A DNA stretch of 64,000 nt from Pseudarthrobacter sp. NamE2 (GTDB taxonomy: Bacteria > Actinomycetota > Actinomycetes > Actinomycetales > Micrococcaceae): NCBI RefSeq assembly GCF_005796205.1, contig NZ_VAHN01000015.1, positions 1 to 64,000 of the forward strand. The letters are read 5' to 3'. This document shows, piece by piece, positions 43,912-52,574 of this stretch (positions are counted from its first letter, which is position 1; the number at the start of each line of letters is the position of its first letter). The notes under the pieces are model-generated. The model was given only the letters and a program-made list of their open reading frames with translations, ran no database searches and was not told the DNA's origin. The position numbers and the translations under genes were made by a program.

Positions 43912-46455
43912 ATGGATATGTTGTTTGACCCGTACTCCGACGGACCGTTCAAGGCTGCTCCCGCGTCGGCCGCCCGCGCAAAGGCGGGCCCTGACGCCGT
44001 GGCCACCGCGGCCGGCCCGGGCGGCAGCACTCCATCCGAAATCCCGGCGGACAGCCGGACTGGCAGCCGGAACGAAGGGCATGCACACGCGACCGCGCAG
44101 CCCGAAGGGCAGCGCCACCACGGGCGGCGGCCGGACGTCTCCCAGCTCCTCGAAGGGCTCAACCCGCAGCAGGAGGAAGCGGTCAAGCACGCCGGGTCCG
44201 CGCTGCTGATCGTGGCCGGCGCGGGGTCGGGCAAGACCCGCGTGCTCAGTAACAGGATCGCCTACCTGATAGCTACCGGCAGGGCGCACCACGGCGAGAT
44301 CCTGGCCATCACGTTCACCAACAAGGCCGCTGCGGAAATGCGGGAGCGGATCGAGGCGCTGGTGGGCGGCCGGGCCAAGATCATGTGGATCTCCACCTTC
44401 CACTCGTCCTGCGTGCGGATTCTGCGCCAGGAGGCCGCCAACGTCGGGCTGAAATCCAACTTCTCCATCTACGATTCCGCGGACTCGCTCCGGCTCGTCA
44501 CCCAGGTGTCCAAAGCCTTGGACCTGGATCCCAAGAAGTTCCCGCCCAAGTCCATCCAGCACAAGATTTCCGCGCTGAAAAACGAACTTGTCGACGCTGA
44601 TTCCTTCGCGTCTGCGGCCAACTACAACGATCCCTTTGAGCAGGCTGTTGCAGACGTGTACAAGGGCTACACCCAGCGGCTCCGCCAGGCCAACGCCATG
44701 GACTTTGACGACCTCATCGCCGAGACCGTCTACATGTTCCGCGCTTTCCCGGCGCTCGCCGAGTCCTACCGGCGCCGGTTCCGGCACGTCCTGGTGGACG
44801 AATACCAGGACACCAACCACGCCCAGTACGCCCTGGTCCGCGAGATCGTGGGGGAGGGGCCGGGAGCCTCCGAGCTCACCGTGGTGGGCGACTCGGACCA
44901 GTCCATTTATGCCTTCCGCGGCGCGGACATCCGCAACATCGTGGAATTTGAAAAGGACTACCCCGAGGCCCGGACCATCAAGCTCGAGCAGAACTACCGC
45001 TCCACGCAGAACATTCTCAGCGCAGCCAACTCGGTTATCTCCCGCAACCCCAACCGGCCCGAAAAGCGGCTCTGGACCGCGGAGGGCGAAGGCCACAAGA
45101 TCATCGGCTACGTGGGCGAAAACGAGCACGACGAAGCCCAGTTCATTGCCAAGGAAATCGACCGGCTTCAGGACGAGGACAACCTCCGCCCGGGCGACGT
45201 CGCCATTTTTTACCGCACCAACGCCCAGTCGCGCTCCATCGAGGACGTGCTGGTCCGGGTGGGCCTGCCGTACAAGGTGGTGGGCGGCACACGCTTTTAC
45301 GAGCGCAAGGAAATCAAGGACGCCCTGGCTTACCTCCGGGTCCTGGTGAACCCGGACGACGACGTCAACCTCCGCAGGGTCCTCAACGAACCAAAGCGCG
45401 GCATCGGCGACCGGGCCGAAGGAGCCGTAGCGGCCCTCGCGCAGCGTGAGCGGATCTCCTTCATGGCCGCTGCCCGCCGCGCCGAGCAGGCGCCCGGAAT
45501 GGCCACCCGCTCCGTTAACGCTGTCCTCGGCTTCGTGAAGCTGCTGGACGATCTTGCGGAGGTGGCAGCCGGCTCCGGCGCTGCAGCCGCCCTGGAAGCA
45601 GTCCTGGAACAGACCGGGTACCTTGCAGCGCTGCGCGCCAGCACGGATCCCCAGGACGAAAGCCGCGTGGAGAACCTCGCGGAACTTGTCGCCGTCGTCC
45701 GGGAATACGAACGCGACAACCCCGAAGGGTCGCTCGAAGCATTCCTCGAGCAGGTGTCCCTCGTGGCCGACGCCGACCAGATTCCCGACGCACCGGGCGC
45801 TGACGTCGACGCCGCCGTCGCCGAAGCGAAGCGGCTGGGCGTCGTCACCCTGATGACTCTGCACACCGCCAAGGGGCTGGAATTTCCCGTGGTGTTCCTG
45901 ACGGGAATGGAGCACGGGCTCTTCCCGCACCAGCGATCCGCCACGGACCCCAAGGAACTTGCCGAGGAACGCCGGCTTGCCTACGTGGGCCTCACCCGCG
46001 CCCGCAAGCGGCTGTACGTCACGCGTTCCGAGGTCCGCAGCATGTGGGGCCAGAGCCAGTACAACCCCGCCAGCCAGTTCCTGGAGGAGATTCCGGCAGA
46101 ACTGATGGAATGGAAGCGGGAAGGCACCAGCAGGCAGGCGGCCTGGGGGAGCAGCAGCGGCTCCATCGGATCCGGCCGTTACAGCGGATCGTTCTGGGGC
46201 GCCGGGACGGCCCGCGGCTCCGCCGCGGGGTTCGACGCCGACGTTCCCGCGGTCATCGCCCGGAACCGGGTGCAGCCGCAGAAGGAGATCATCGCGGTCA
46301 GCGTGGGGGACAAGGTCAACCACACCAGCTTCGGCAACGGCACCGTCATCGGTTTGGAAGGCGTTGGGGACAAAACGGTCGCCAAGGTGAAGTTCGACGC
46401 CGGCGAAAAGCGCCTGCTGCTGCGCTACGCACCGCTCACCAAACTCGACGCCTAG
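43912..46455 (+). CDS. pcrA: UvrD/PcrA-type ATP-dependent DNA helicase
   Basis: This 847-residue superfamily-1A helicase acts in repair and fork maintenance. A ~75-residue disordered leader precedes LNPQQEEAVKHAGSALLIVAGAGSGKTR (Q motif and Walker A). Later motifs are TFTNKAAAEMRER (Ia), LVDEYQDTNHAQ (II), VVGDSDQSIYAFRGAD (III), LEQNYRST (IV), TLHTAKGLEFPVVFLTGMEHGLFPH (V) and RLAYVGLTRARKRLYV (VI). The last ~50 residues form the Tudor-like tail (GDKVNHTSFGNGTVIGLEG) that contacts RNA polymerase in PcrA. Confidence 0.96.
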   Translation: MDMLFDPYSDGPFKAAPASAARAKAGPDAVATAAGPGGSTPSEIPADSRTGSRNEGHAHATAQPEGQRHHGRRPDVSQLLEGLNPQQEEAVKHAGSALLIVAGAGSGKTRVLSNRIAYLIATGRAHHGEILAITFTNKAAAEMRERIEALVGGRAKIMWISTFHSSCVRILRQEAANVGLKSNFSIYDSADSLRLVTQVSKALDLDPKKFPPKSIQHKISALKNELVDADSFASAANYNDPFEQAVADVYKGYTQRLRQANAMDFDDLIAETVYMFRAFPALAESYRRRFRHVLVDEYQDTNHAQYALVREIVGEGPGASELTVVGDSDQSIYAFRGADIRNIVEFEKDYPEARTIKLEQNYRSTQNILSAANSVISRNPNRPEKRLWTAEGEGHKIIGYVGENEHDEAQFIAKEIDRLQDEDNLRPGDVAIFYRTNAQSRSIEDVLVRVGLPYKVVGGTRFYERKEIKDALAYLRVLVNPDDDVNLRRVLNEPKRGIGDRAEGAVAALAQRERISFMAAARRAEQAPGMATRSVNAVLGFVKLLDDLAEVAAGSGAAAALEAVLEQTGYLAALRASTDPQDESRVENLAELVAVVREYERDNPEGSLEAFLEQVSLVADADQIPDAPGADVDAAVAEAKRLGVVTLMTLHTAKGLEFPVVFLTGMEHGLFPHQRSATDPKELAEERRLAYVGLTRARKRLYVTRSEVRSMWGQSQYNPASQFLEEIPAELMEWKREGTSRQAAWGSSSGSIGSGRYSGSFWGAGTARGSAAGFDADVPAVIARNRVQPQKEIIAVSVGDKVNHTSFGNGTVIGLEGVGDKTVAKVKFDAGEKRLLLRYAPLTKLDA

Positions 46456-46463
46456 GCCGGCAC

Positions 46464-47162
46464 ATGCGACGAACTTTACGGGGGACGCTCGCCGCCCTTT
46501 TCCTGCTGGCCGCAACGGGATGCAGCGTCACCGCGGAGGACCCCGGATATGTGCCCCCACCCCCGATGCCACCCCTGGAGCAGCTGGAGAAGGCGGCGCT
46601 CGCCGATCCCAGGGATTTTGCCAACGGCACGGATGTCCTTTCCTTTGTCACCGAGGACCGGGCGGTGGCTTGCTCCCTCACTTCAGCACGCGGGGAACAC
46701 CTGAACCTCCCGTATGAGACCAACAGCTTCAGCGACGCAGGGAACAACAAGCTGGCCACCGTTCCCGTGGCCCATTGCCAGCTCGGCACCTACCCCGAGC
46801 CCTCCGCCGGGGACGTCGGGGACGACTGTGCGGGCACGAACCTTGGCTATCTGGGCGGCGTCGCCCTGCTGACGCCGGACAATGCCACGTACGGCGGCTG
46901 CCGGTCCGGCGTCACGGAAATGGAAGCAACGTTCGGCCCGGCCGGAAGCAAAGCAGGTCCAATCGCCCAGCTGCCCGTCCTGGCAGACGGGCAGAACCTC
47001 GAACGCAACGGCTTGAGGTGTTCGGCCTACAACGGTGGGGTGGCGTGCGGAAACGTCTCTGCCGGCGTCGCATTCTTCGTCTCGCCGGAACGTTACGAGC
47101 TGCTCCACGGGCAGGCCGGGGGTGCCGCGACGGCGCCGGCGGAAGCCCCAAAAACCCCGTAA
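46464..47162 (+). CDS. secreted lipoprotein of unknown function
   Basis: This 232-residue protein starts with a lipoprotein signal (RRTLRGTLAALFLLAATGC, Cys at about residue 20), then a proline-rich stretch. The mature region contains six more cysteines, so three disulfides are possible. No family is recognised. It begins eight bases after the pcrA stop and may be co-transcribed with it. The last residues are Ala/Pro-rich. Confidence 0.75.
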   Translation: MRRTLRGTLAALFLLAATGCSVTAEDPGYVPPPPMPPLEQLEKAALADPRDFANGTDVLSFVTEDRAVACSLTSARGEHLNLPYETNSFSDAGNNKLATVPVAHCQLGTYPEPSAGDVGDDCAGTNLGYLGGVALLTPDNATYGGCRSGVTEMEATFGPAGSKAGPIAQLPVLADGQNLERNGLRCSAYNGGVACGNVSAGVAFFVSPERYELLHGQAGGAATAPAEAPKTP

Positions 47163-47266
47163 ATCCGCGGTTTTTCTACGCCTCATAGAATAGTGTCGTT
47201 ACTCACATAAGCGGTAGTCTGGGACGGGCCGGTCCCGACAAAGGACTAAAGTTCCCAGAGGAGCAT

Positions 47267-47378
47267 CACGCCGCGTGGCTCGTTTCCAGACAGGCCGCCG
47301 CGGCGTGCAATCCGCAGCCCGGTCATCGTCTTCGATGGTGTCCGACTGTACAGAAACTACTTCGACGTAGAAGGACAC
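47267..47378 (+). promoter_or_regulatory. structured sucCD leader
   Basis: Two hairpins lie before sucC. One pairs CACGCCGCG (47267-47275) with CGCGGCGTG (47299-47307). The other pairs GTGTCC (47338-47343) with GGACAC (47373-47378), and the latter includes part of the GAAGG ribosome binding site. A CTAC/GTAG pair strengthens the inside of the second. Its role is unknown. Confidence 0.4.
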
Positions 47379-47384
47379 TAAACC

Positions 47385-48554
47385 GTGGACCTGTTTGAAT
47401 ATCAGGCGCGCGATATGTTCGAAAAGCACGGCGTTCCCGTGCTCGCCGGCATCGTGGCGCACACCCCTGAAGAAGCAAAGGCTGCTGCCGAAAACATTGG
47501 CGGAGTCACCGTCGTCAAGGCACAGGTGAAGATCGGCGGCCGCGGTAAGGCCGGCGGTGTCAAGGTTGCCAAGTCCGCTGATGAAGCCCTTGAGCACGCC
47601 ACCAACATCCTGGGCATGGACATCAAGGGCCACACGGTCAACAAGGTCATGATCGCGCAGGGCGCGGACATCGCCGAGGAATACTACTTCTCCGTCCTGC
47701 TGGACCGCGCCAACCGCAACTACCTGGCCATGTGCTCGGTAGAGGGTGGCATGGACATCGAGCAGCTCGCCGTCGAACGCCCCGAAGCCCTTGCGAAGGT
47801 CGCCATCGATCCCGCCGTCGGCATCGACCAAGCCAAAGCCGATGAAATCGTTGCTGCCGCCGGCTTCGCTGAGGAACTGCGCGGCAAGGTGGCCGGCGTT
47901 ATCCTCAAGCTCTGGGACGTCTTCAAGAAGGAAGATGCCACCCTGGTGGAGGTCAATCCGCTGGTCAAGACCGGCTCGGGCGACATCCTGGCCCTGGACG
48001 GCAAGGTCTCCCTGGATGAGAACGCAGACTTCCGCCACGTGCACCACGCAGAGCTCGAGGACAAGGCAGCGGCCAACCCGCTGGAGTCCAAGGCCAAGGA
48101 ACTGGACCTGAACTACGTCAAACTCGACGGCGAGGTTGGCGTGATCGGCAACGGTGCCGGTTTGGTTATGTCCACCCTGGACGTCGTGGCCTACGCAGGC
48201 GAGAACCACGGCAGCGTGAAGCCCGCCAACTTCCTGGACATCGGCGGTGGTGCCTCGGCTGAGGTCATGGCCAACGGCCTGTCCATCATCCTTGGCGACG
48301 AGCAGGTCAAGAGCGTGTTCGTCAACGTGTTCGGCGGCATCACCGCATGTGACGCCGTCGCAAAGGGCATCGTTGGAGCCCTCGCCGAACTCGGCAAGGA
48401 AGCCAACAAGCCCCTCGTTGTCCGCCTCGACGGCAACAACGTCGAAGAAGGCCGCCGCATCCTCACCGAAGCCAACCACCCGCTGGTGACCCTGGCCGCC
48501 ACCATGGACGAGGGCGCCGACAAGGCCGCCGAGCTCGCCAACGCCGCCCGCTGA
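47385..48554 (+). CDS. sucC: succinyl-CoA ligase, beta subunit
   Basis: This 389-residue subunit works with SucD to make succinate and ATP or GTP from succinyl-CoA in the TCA cycle. The ATP-grasp domain is seen in [36 protein letters not shown], and [31 protein letters not shown]. The C-terminal domain contains [17 protein letters not shown] and [18 protein letters not shown]. Start is the GTG at 47385 after GAAGGACAC. sucD follows 30 bp later. Confidence 0.97.
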   Translation: MDLFEYQARDMFEKHGVPVLAGIVAHTPEEAKAAAENIGGVTVVKAQVKIGGRGKAGGVKVAKSADEALEHATNILGMDIKGHTVNKVMIAQGADIAEEYYFSVLLDRANRNYLAMCSVEGGMDIEQLAVERPEALAKVAIDPAVGIDQAKADEIVAAAGFAEELRGKVAGVILKLWDVFKKEDATLVEVNPLVKTGSGDILALDGKVSLDENADFRHVHHAELEDKAAANPLESKAKELDLNYVKLDGEVGVIGNGAGLVMSTLDVVAYAGENHGSVKPANFLDIGGGASAEVMANGLSIILGDEQVKSVFVNVFGGITACDAVAKGIVGALAELGKEANKPLVVRLDGNNVEEGRRILTEANHPLVTLAATMDEGADKAAELANAAR

Positions 48555-48584
48555 TCGAGCCCGCCGAGATCTAGGAAAAGAATC

Positions 48585-49487
48585 ATGTCTATCTACCTCA
48601 ACAAGGACTCCAAGGTCATCGTCCAGGGCATCACCGGCGGTGAAGGCACCAAGCACACCTCCCTGATGCTCAAGGCCGGCACCAACATCGTCGGCGGCGT
48701 CAACGCCCGCAAGGCGGGGACCACCGTCCTGCACGGCGACAAGGAAGTTACCGTTTACGGCACCGTCAAGGAAGCCATGGCGGAAACCGGTGCAGACGTC
48801 TCCATCGTCTTCGTTCCGCCGGCATTCACCAAGGCTGCAGTCGTGGAGGCCATCGAAGCCGGCATCGGCCTCGTTGTTGTCATCACCGAAGGCGTTCCGG
48901 TCCAGGACTCCGCCGAATTCTGGGCACTGGCCCAGTCCAAGGTGGACGCCGACGGCAAGCAGGTCACCCGCATTATCGGACCGAACTGCCCCGGCATCAT
49001 CACCCCGGGCGAGTCCCTCGTGGGCATTACCCCAGCCACCATCACAGGCAAGGGCCCCATTGGCCTGGTCTCCAAGTCCGGCACCCTGACCTACCAGATG
49101 ATGTACGAGCTGCGCGACCTCGGCTTCTCCACCGCCATCGGCATCGGCGGCGACCCCATCATCGGCACCACCCACATCGACGCCCTGGCCGCGTTCGAGG
49201 CCGACCCCGAGACCAAGGCAATCGTGATGATCGGCGAGATCGGTGGTGACGCCGAAGAGCGTGCCGCCGACTTCATCAAGGCCAACGTCACCAAGCCGGT
49301 TGTCGGCTACGTGGCCGGCTTCACCGCACCGGAAGGCAAGACCATGGGCCACGCCGGCGCCATCGTGTCCGGTTCGGCCGGTACGGCACAGGCCAAGAAG
49401 GAAGCCCTTGAGGCAGCCGGAGTCAAGGTGGGCAAGACGCCGTCCGAGACCGCCAAGCTGCTGCGCGAGGTCTACGCAGCCCTCTAG
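48585..49487 (+). CDS. sucD: succinyl-CoA ligase, alpha subunit
   Basis: This 300-residue subunit carries the CoA-binding Rossmann domain ([18 protein letters not shown]) and the active-site loop with the phosphorylated histidine ([18 protein letters not shown], about residue 250). It also has [12 protein letters not shown] and [16 protein letters not shown]. It pairs with SucC. The ATG follows TAGGAAAAGAATC. A strong terminator lies 12 bp after the stop. Confidence 0.97.
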   Translation: MSIYLNKDSKVIVQGITGGEGTKHTSLMLKAGTNIVGGVNARKAGTTVLHGDKEVTVYGTVKEAMAETGADVSIVFVPPAFTKAAVVEAIEAGIGLVVVITEGVPVQDSAEFWALAQSKVDADGKQVTRIIGPNCPGIITPGESLVGITPATITGKGPIGLVSKSGTLTYQMMYELRDLGFSTAIGIGGDPIIGTTHIDALAAFEADPETKAIVMIGEIGGDAEERAADFIKANVTKPVVGYVAGFTAPEGKTMGHAGAIVSGSAGTAQAKKEALEAAGVKVGKTPSETAKLLREVYAAL

Positions 49488-49498
49488 CACTGCACAGG

Positions 49499-49550
49499 AA
49501 GCGGCACCGCCTGCTGTCCCTTGGGACGGCACGCGGTGCCGCTTTGCTTT
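49499..49550 (+). terminator. intrinsic terminator of sucCD
   Basis: The 12-bp perfect arms AAGCGGCACCGC and GCGGTGCCGCTT enclose an inner GTCCC-TT-GGGAC stem and are followed by TGCTTT. Confidence 0.85.
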
Positions 49551-49579
49551 AAGTACGACGACGCTTTAAGTACGACGAC
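49546..49579. repeat. tandem duplication of a 17-bp unit
   Basis: GCTTTAAGTACGACGAC occurs twice head-to-tail with no change, starting in the T-rich tail of the sucCD terminator. It could be a recent slippage product. Confidence 0.9.
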
Positions 49580-49666
49580 GGCGGGCGGCAACCCGACTGG
49601 GTGGCAGTCAACGTCGTGAAATCGTAAGTCCACGACGTCAAGTGCGAGTTAGTTGGTGCTTGCGTC

Positions 49667-50149
49667 CTAGACCTTGGCGCTGCTAAGCAGCTCGTCCAGC
49701 CGCTCGTAGCCTTCGCTCATGCCGCCCTCCATGCCGGACTGGGCCATACCATCCCGGGCTTCCTGGCTGGGGTAGACGGAGTGGCCGCGGAGGCGCGTCC
49801 TGCCGTTGCCGAGGTCCTCGAATGTCATGAACTCCAGGCTGACCACATCCGGGTAGCCGCCGAACTCGAAGGTCTGGACGGCGAACTCGTTCTCACGGAC
49901 GGTGTGGAAGATGCCCTTGAACTCGTAAGGCACACCCTCGGGACCGGTGTGCAGGTAGCTGTAGCTGCCGCCCGTCCGGAAATCGTAGTGGTCGATTTCC
50001 ATCTTGTACCCGCGCGGGCCCAGCCACTGGACGATCAGGTCCGGTTCCTTATGGGCCCGGAAAACATCCGGGACAGGAAAATCGAACTCACGCTCGTAGT
50101 CGATGAAAGGAACGCCTTCCGGAACACTGAGTTTCAGGGGATTGCTCAT
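49667..50149 (-). CDS. SRPBCC/AHSA1-family protein
   Basis: This 160-residue helix-grip protein resembles the activator of Hsp90 ATPase homologue 1 domain. Markers are YEREFDFPVPDVFRAHKEPDLIVQWLGPRG and GVPYEFKGIFHTVRENEFAVQTFEF. It probably binds a small hydrophobic ligand. It lies 16 bp after an ArsR-type regulator gene on the same strand, a very common pairing in bacteria. The region between it and sucD holds an 8-bp inverted repeat (ACGTCGTG-N12-CACGACGT, 49611-49638). Confidence 0.9.
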   Translation of the reverse strand: MSNPLKLSVPEGVPFIDYEREFDFPVPDVFRAHKEPDLIVQWLGPRGYKMEIDHYDFRTGGSYSYLHTGPEGVPYEFKGIFHTVRENEFAVQTFEFGGYPDVVSLEFMTFEDLGNGRTRLRGHSVYPSQEARDGMAQSGMEGGMSEGYERLDELLSSAKV

Positions 50150-50165
50150 GATGATTCCTTGTTGG

Positions 50166-50507
50166 TTAGTCGCCGCTGGGATCGGCGTTTGACCTGAGTA
50201 AGGCGTCGAGGCTGCGGAACTGATTTTCGCGGACCAGCCTGTACTGGTCGATCCACGCGGTCAGCGCCTCAAGCCGCGCCGGATTAAGGTGGACGGGCCT
50301 GCGTTGGGCCTCCCTGGTACGGGTTACCAGTTCCGCCTGCTCGAGCACCTGGATGTGTTTGGAGACCGCCTGCTTGGTGATCTCAAACGGTTCAGCCAAT
50401 TCATTCACCGTGGCCGGCCCCCGGCTAAGCCGGGCTATGATGCTCCGCCGCACGGGGTCCGCCAAGGCCATAAAGGCCAAGTCCAGTGCCTCGCTGCTGG
50501 AACCCAT
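50166..50507 (-). CDS. ArsR-family transcriptional regulator
   Basis: This 113-residue winged-helix protein has the core FMALADPVRRSIIARLSRGPATVNELAEPFEITKQAVSKHIQVLEQAELVTRTR. No metal-binding cysteines are seen, so it is probably not metal-responsive. I use the ATG at 50507 (MGSSSEALD), preceded by ACGAGG; another ATG lies at 50525. It leads the operon with the AHSA1 gene. The palindrome CAACCAGTTGGTTG lies 32 bp upstream, a likely autoregulatory operator. Confidence 0.9.
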   Translation of the reverse strand: MGSSSEALDLAFMALADPVRRSIIARLSRGPATVNELAEPFEITKQAVSKHIQVLEQAELVTRTREAQRRPVHLNPARLEALTAWIDQYRLVRENQFRSLDALLRSNADPSGD

Positions 50508-50538
50508 GACGGCCTCGTTAATCAACCTATATCTTTAT

Positions 50539-50552
50539 CAACCAGTTGGTTG
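50539..50552 (-). promoter_or_regulatory. likely ArsR-type operator
   Basis: CAACCA and TGGTTG arms, separated by GT, form a perfect 6-bp palindrome upstream of the ArsR gene. A half-related ATCAACC is repeated at 50521. Confidence 0.5.
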
Positions 50553-50623
50553 TTTAAGAGTACGCCGGTGCTGGTTCAACCGCAATGCATCTTTGAGCTC
50601 TTGTTATGGCCGGATCACCGACG

Positions 50624-51091
50624 TCATGAGCTGCTTGCGACCTGGGCCGGGGCGAGCAGCCGGGGCAGGGCGTCCACCAAGGGTGCCAGTTCGGGGATGT
50701 TCTGGGCCTCCGCCAGGGCCCGTTCCAGCGTGGCGTCGTGCACTGGCCGGGCCTCCGCGAGCAGCCTGCTGCCGCTTTGGGTGAGTTCCGTGTAGATGCC
50801 CCGCCGATCGTCATCGCACAAAATCCTGGTCAGGAGCCCGCGGTCCTCCAGCCGGTTCACCAGGCGGGTGGTGGCGCTGGGGCTGAGGGCGGAGGCCCGG
50901 GCGAGCTGCTGCATGCGCATGTGCCATCCGTCCTGGCGGCTCAAGGCGTCCAGCACCGTGTACTCCACGACAGACAGCTTCGACTCTGCCTGCAGGGACC
51001 GCTCAAGCTCTCCTTCAATCAGTCCGTGCAGGGCCGCCAGGGTACGCCAGCCTTGCGCCCGGACTTCGACGGCGTCGTCCTTGATGCCCAT
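50624..51091 (-). CDS. MarR-family transcriptional regulator
   Basis: This 155-residue MarR protein has helices and the winged helix LSVVEYTVLDALSRQDGWHMRMQQLARASALSPSATTRLVNRLEDRGLLTRILCDDDRRGIYTELT. It lies divergently from an MFS transporter across 199 bp with inverted repeats, which is the standard arrangement for a ligand-relieved repressor of an efflux pump. Start is the ATG at 51091 after GGAGTATCC. Confidence 0.92.
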   Translation of the reverse strand: MGIKDDAVEVRAQGWRTLAALHGLIEGELERSLQAESKLSVVEYTVLDALSRQDGWHMRMQQLARASALSPSATTRLVNRLEDRGLLTRILCDDDRRGIYTELTQSGSRLLAEARPVHDATLERALAEAQNIPELAPLVDALPRLLAPAQVASSS

Positions 51092-51151
51092 GGATACTCC
51101 TTTCGCGGAAAGCGGCCCCTCAAAAGAACGGACCACGTGACGGGGCACTAG

Positions 51152-51211
51152 AATAGTTGCTTGCGCTGGATAATTGCATGTGCAACAATAAATCCCGCGC
51201 CTGCAACTATT
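51152..51211. promoter_or_regulatory. MarR operator cluster between marR and MFS genes
   Basis: Outer 9-bp arms AATAGTTGC (51152-51160) and GCAACTATT (51203-51211) flank a centre palindrome TTGCA-TG-TGCAA (51174-51185). The half-site GTTGC recurs before the second MarR gene at 61801. Confidence 0.55.
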
Positions 51212-51290
51212 TTAGGCGCCTTTTTCAGCCGCGTACAGCCGACGCCGTAGACCGGTAACCACCTCAGTTCAGCTCAAAAGGAGCAATGCC

Positions 51291-52502
51291 ATGCCTGTTG
51301 GCCTGATAGCCCTCGCCCTTGGCGGATTTGGAATCGGACTCACCGAATTCGTTATCGCGGGTCTTCTCCCTGATGTTGCAGCCGACTTTGGTGTGAGTGA
51401 GGCAACGGCCGGGTGGTTCATCTCCGGCTACGCTCTTGCCGTGGTGGTCGGCGCGCTCGGGCTGACGGCGGCAGTGACCCGGCTGGAACGCAAGCCCGTG
51501 CTCGCCGGCCTGCTGGTTCTCTTCATTGCCGGCAACCTGCTGTCCGCGACGGCGGCGGACTACTGGCCCATGATGCTCGGCCGCATCATTGCCGCCCTCT
51601 CCCATGGCGCCTTCTTCGGCATCGGGGCGGTGGTGGCGGCCGGGATGGTCCCGCCCAGCAAGAAGGCCGGTGCCATCGCACTGATGTTCACCGGGCTCAC
51701 GGCAGCAAACGTCCTCGGTGTTCCGTTTGGCACGCTGCTCGGCCAGGCCGCTGGATGGCGGGCCACGTTCTGGGCCATCACGGCCATCGGTGTTGCTGCG
51801 CTCGTGGGAATCCTCGCGCTGGTACCCAGGTCCGCAGGTGAAACTGAGAAGGCAGGAAGCCTGCGCTCGGAGCTGACCGCGTTCCGCTCGGGCCAGGTGT
51901 GGCTGTCCATCGTGGTCACTATCCTGGGCTTCGGCGGCATGTTTGGCGCCTTCACCTACATCGCCTACACGCTCACAGAGGTCTCCGGCTTCGCCGCCTC
52001 CACCGTCCCGTGGCTGCTCATCGTCTTCGGCGTCGGTCTCTTTGCCGGCAACACCCTGGGCGGTAAGGCGGCAGACCGGAACGTGGACCGGACGCTCCTG
52101 GCGGTCCTCGCCGTCCTGGCCGTGGTCCTCGTGGCCTTCGCGGTGACAGCCGGGAACCAGATCCTGACTGTTATCTCCCTGGTCCTGATGGGCGGCTTCG
52201 GGTTCGCCACGGTGCCCGGCCTGCAGATGCGCGTCATGAAGTACGCCCCGGACGCACCCACGCTCGCATCCGGCGCCAACATCGGTGCCTTCAACGTGGG
52301 AAACGCGCTGGGCGCCTGGCTGGGCGGGGTCACCATCACGGCGGGCCTGGGCTACACCTCACCCATCTGGGCCGGCGCGGCCATCACGCTGCTGGGCCTG
52401 GCGGTTATGGCGTACGCGGCGGCGACTGCCAGGCGGAGTGCCGGCCGCGCGGAGGTCCCGGCAGAAGCGCCGGTGGAGGCAACGGAGGGCCTGCGCCTCT
52501 GA
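51291..52502 (+). CDS. MFS transporter, DHA1-like
   Basis: This 403-residue permease has 12 predicted membrane helices. It shows the family motif after helix 2 only weakly, with YALAVVVGALGLTAAVTRLERKPVL. The GRIIAALSHGAFFGIGAVVAAGMV segment (helix 4-5) and GFGFATVPGLQMRVM are typical of AraJ/Bcr-like drug or sugar efflux proteins. It is divergent from marR and probably its target. AAAAGGAGC precedes the ATG. The stop codon TGA begins the repeat GAGTTTTTGTCCAG (52501-52514). Confidence 0.88.
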   Translation: MPVGLIALALGGFGIGLTEFVIAGLLPDVAADFGVSEATAGWFISGYALAVVVGALGLTAAVTRLERKPVLAGLLVLFIAGNLLSATAADYWPMMLGRIIAALSHGAFFGIGAVVAAGMVPPSKKAGAIALMFTGLTAANVLGVPFGTLLGQAAGWRATFWAITAIGVAALVGILALVPRSAGETEKAGSLRSELTAFRSGQVWLSIVVTILGFGGMFGAFTYIAYTLTEVSGFAASTVPWLLIVFGVGLFAGNTLGGKAADRNVDRTLLAVLAVLAVVLVAFAVTAGNQILTVISLVLMGGFGFATVPGLQMRVMKYAPDAPTLASGANIGAFNVGNALGAWLGGVTITAGLGYTSPIWAGAAITLLGLAVMAYAAATARRSAGRAEVPAEAPVEATEGLRL

Positions 52503-52514
52503 GTTTTTGTCCAG
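52501..52514 (+). repeat. third copy of the GAGTTTTTGTCCAG motif
   Basis: This 14-mer overlaps the MFS stop codon and matches the two arms near 34866 and 34918. It has no partner arm here, so it is not part of a hairpin. Confidence 0.7.
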
Positions 52515-52574
52515 TTACGCAGCGGGCGGCGCAGAACCAGGGAGAGGACGACGGCGGTTGGCTAGGCTGGGTGG

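Noticed and set aside
43606..46515. A 969-codon open frame on the minus strand over pcrA
   Set aside because: It is a mirror of pcrA caused by high GC in the third codon position; it has no domain and no ribosome binding site.
47199..49532. A 777-codon open frame antisense to sucCD
   Set aside because: It covers two well-identified genes and its translation is composition noise.
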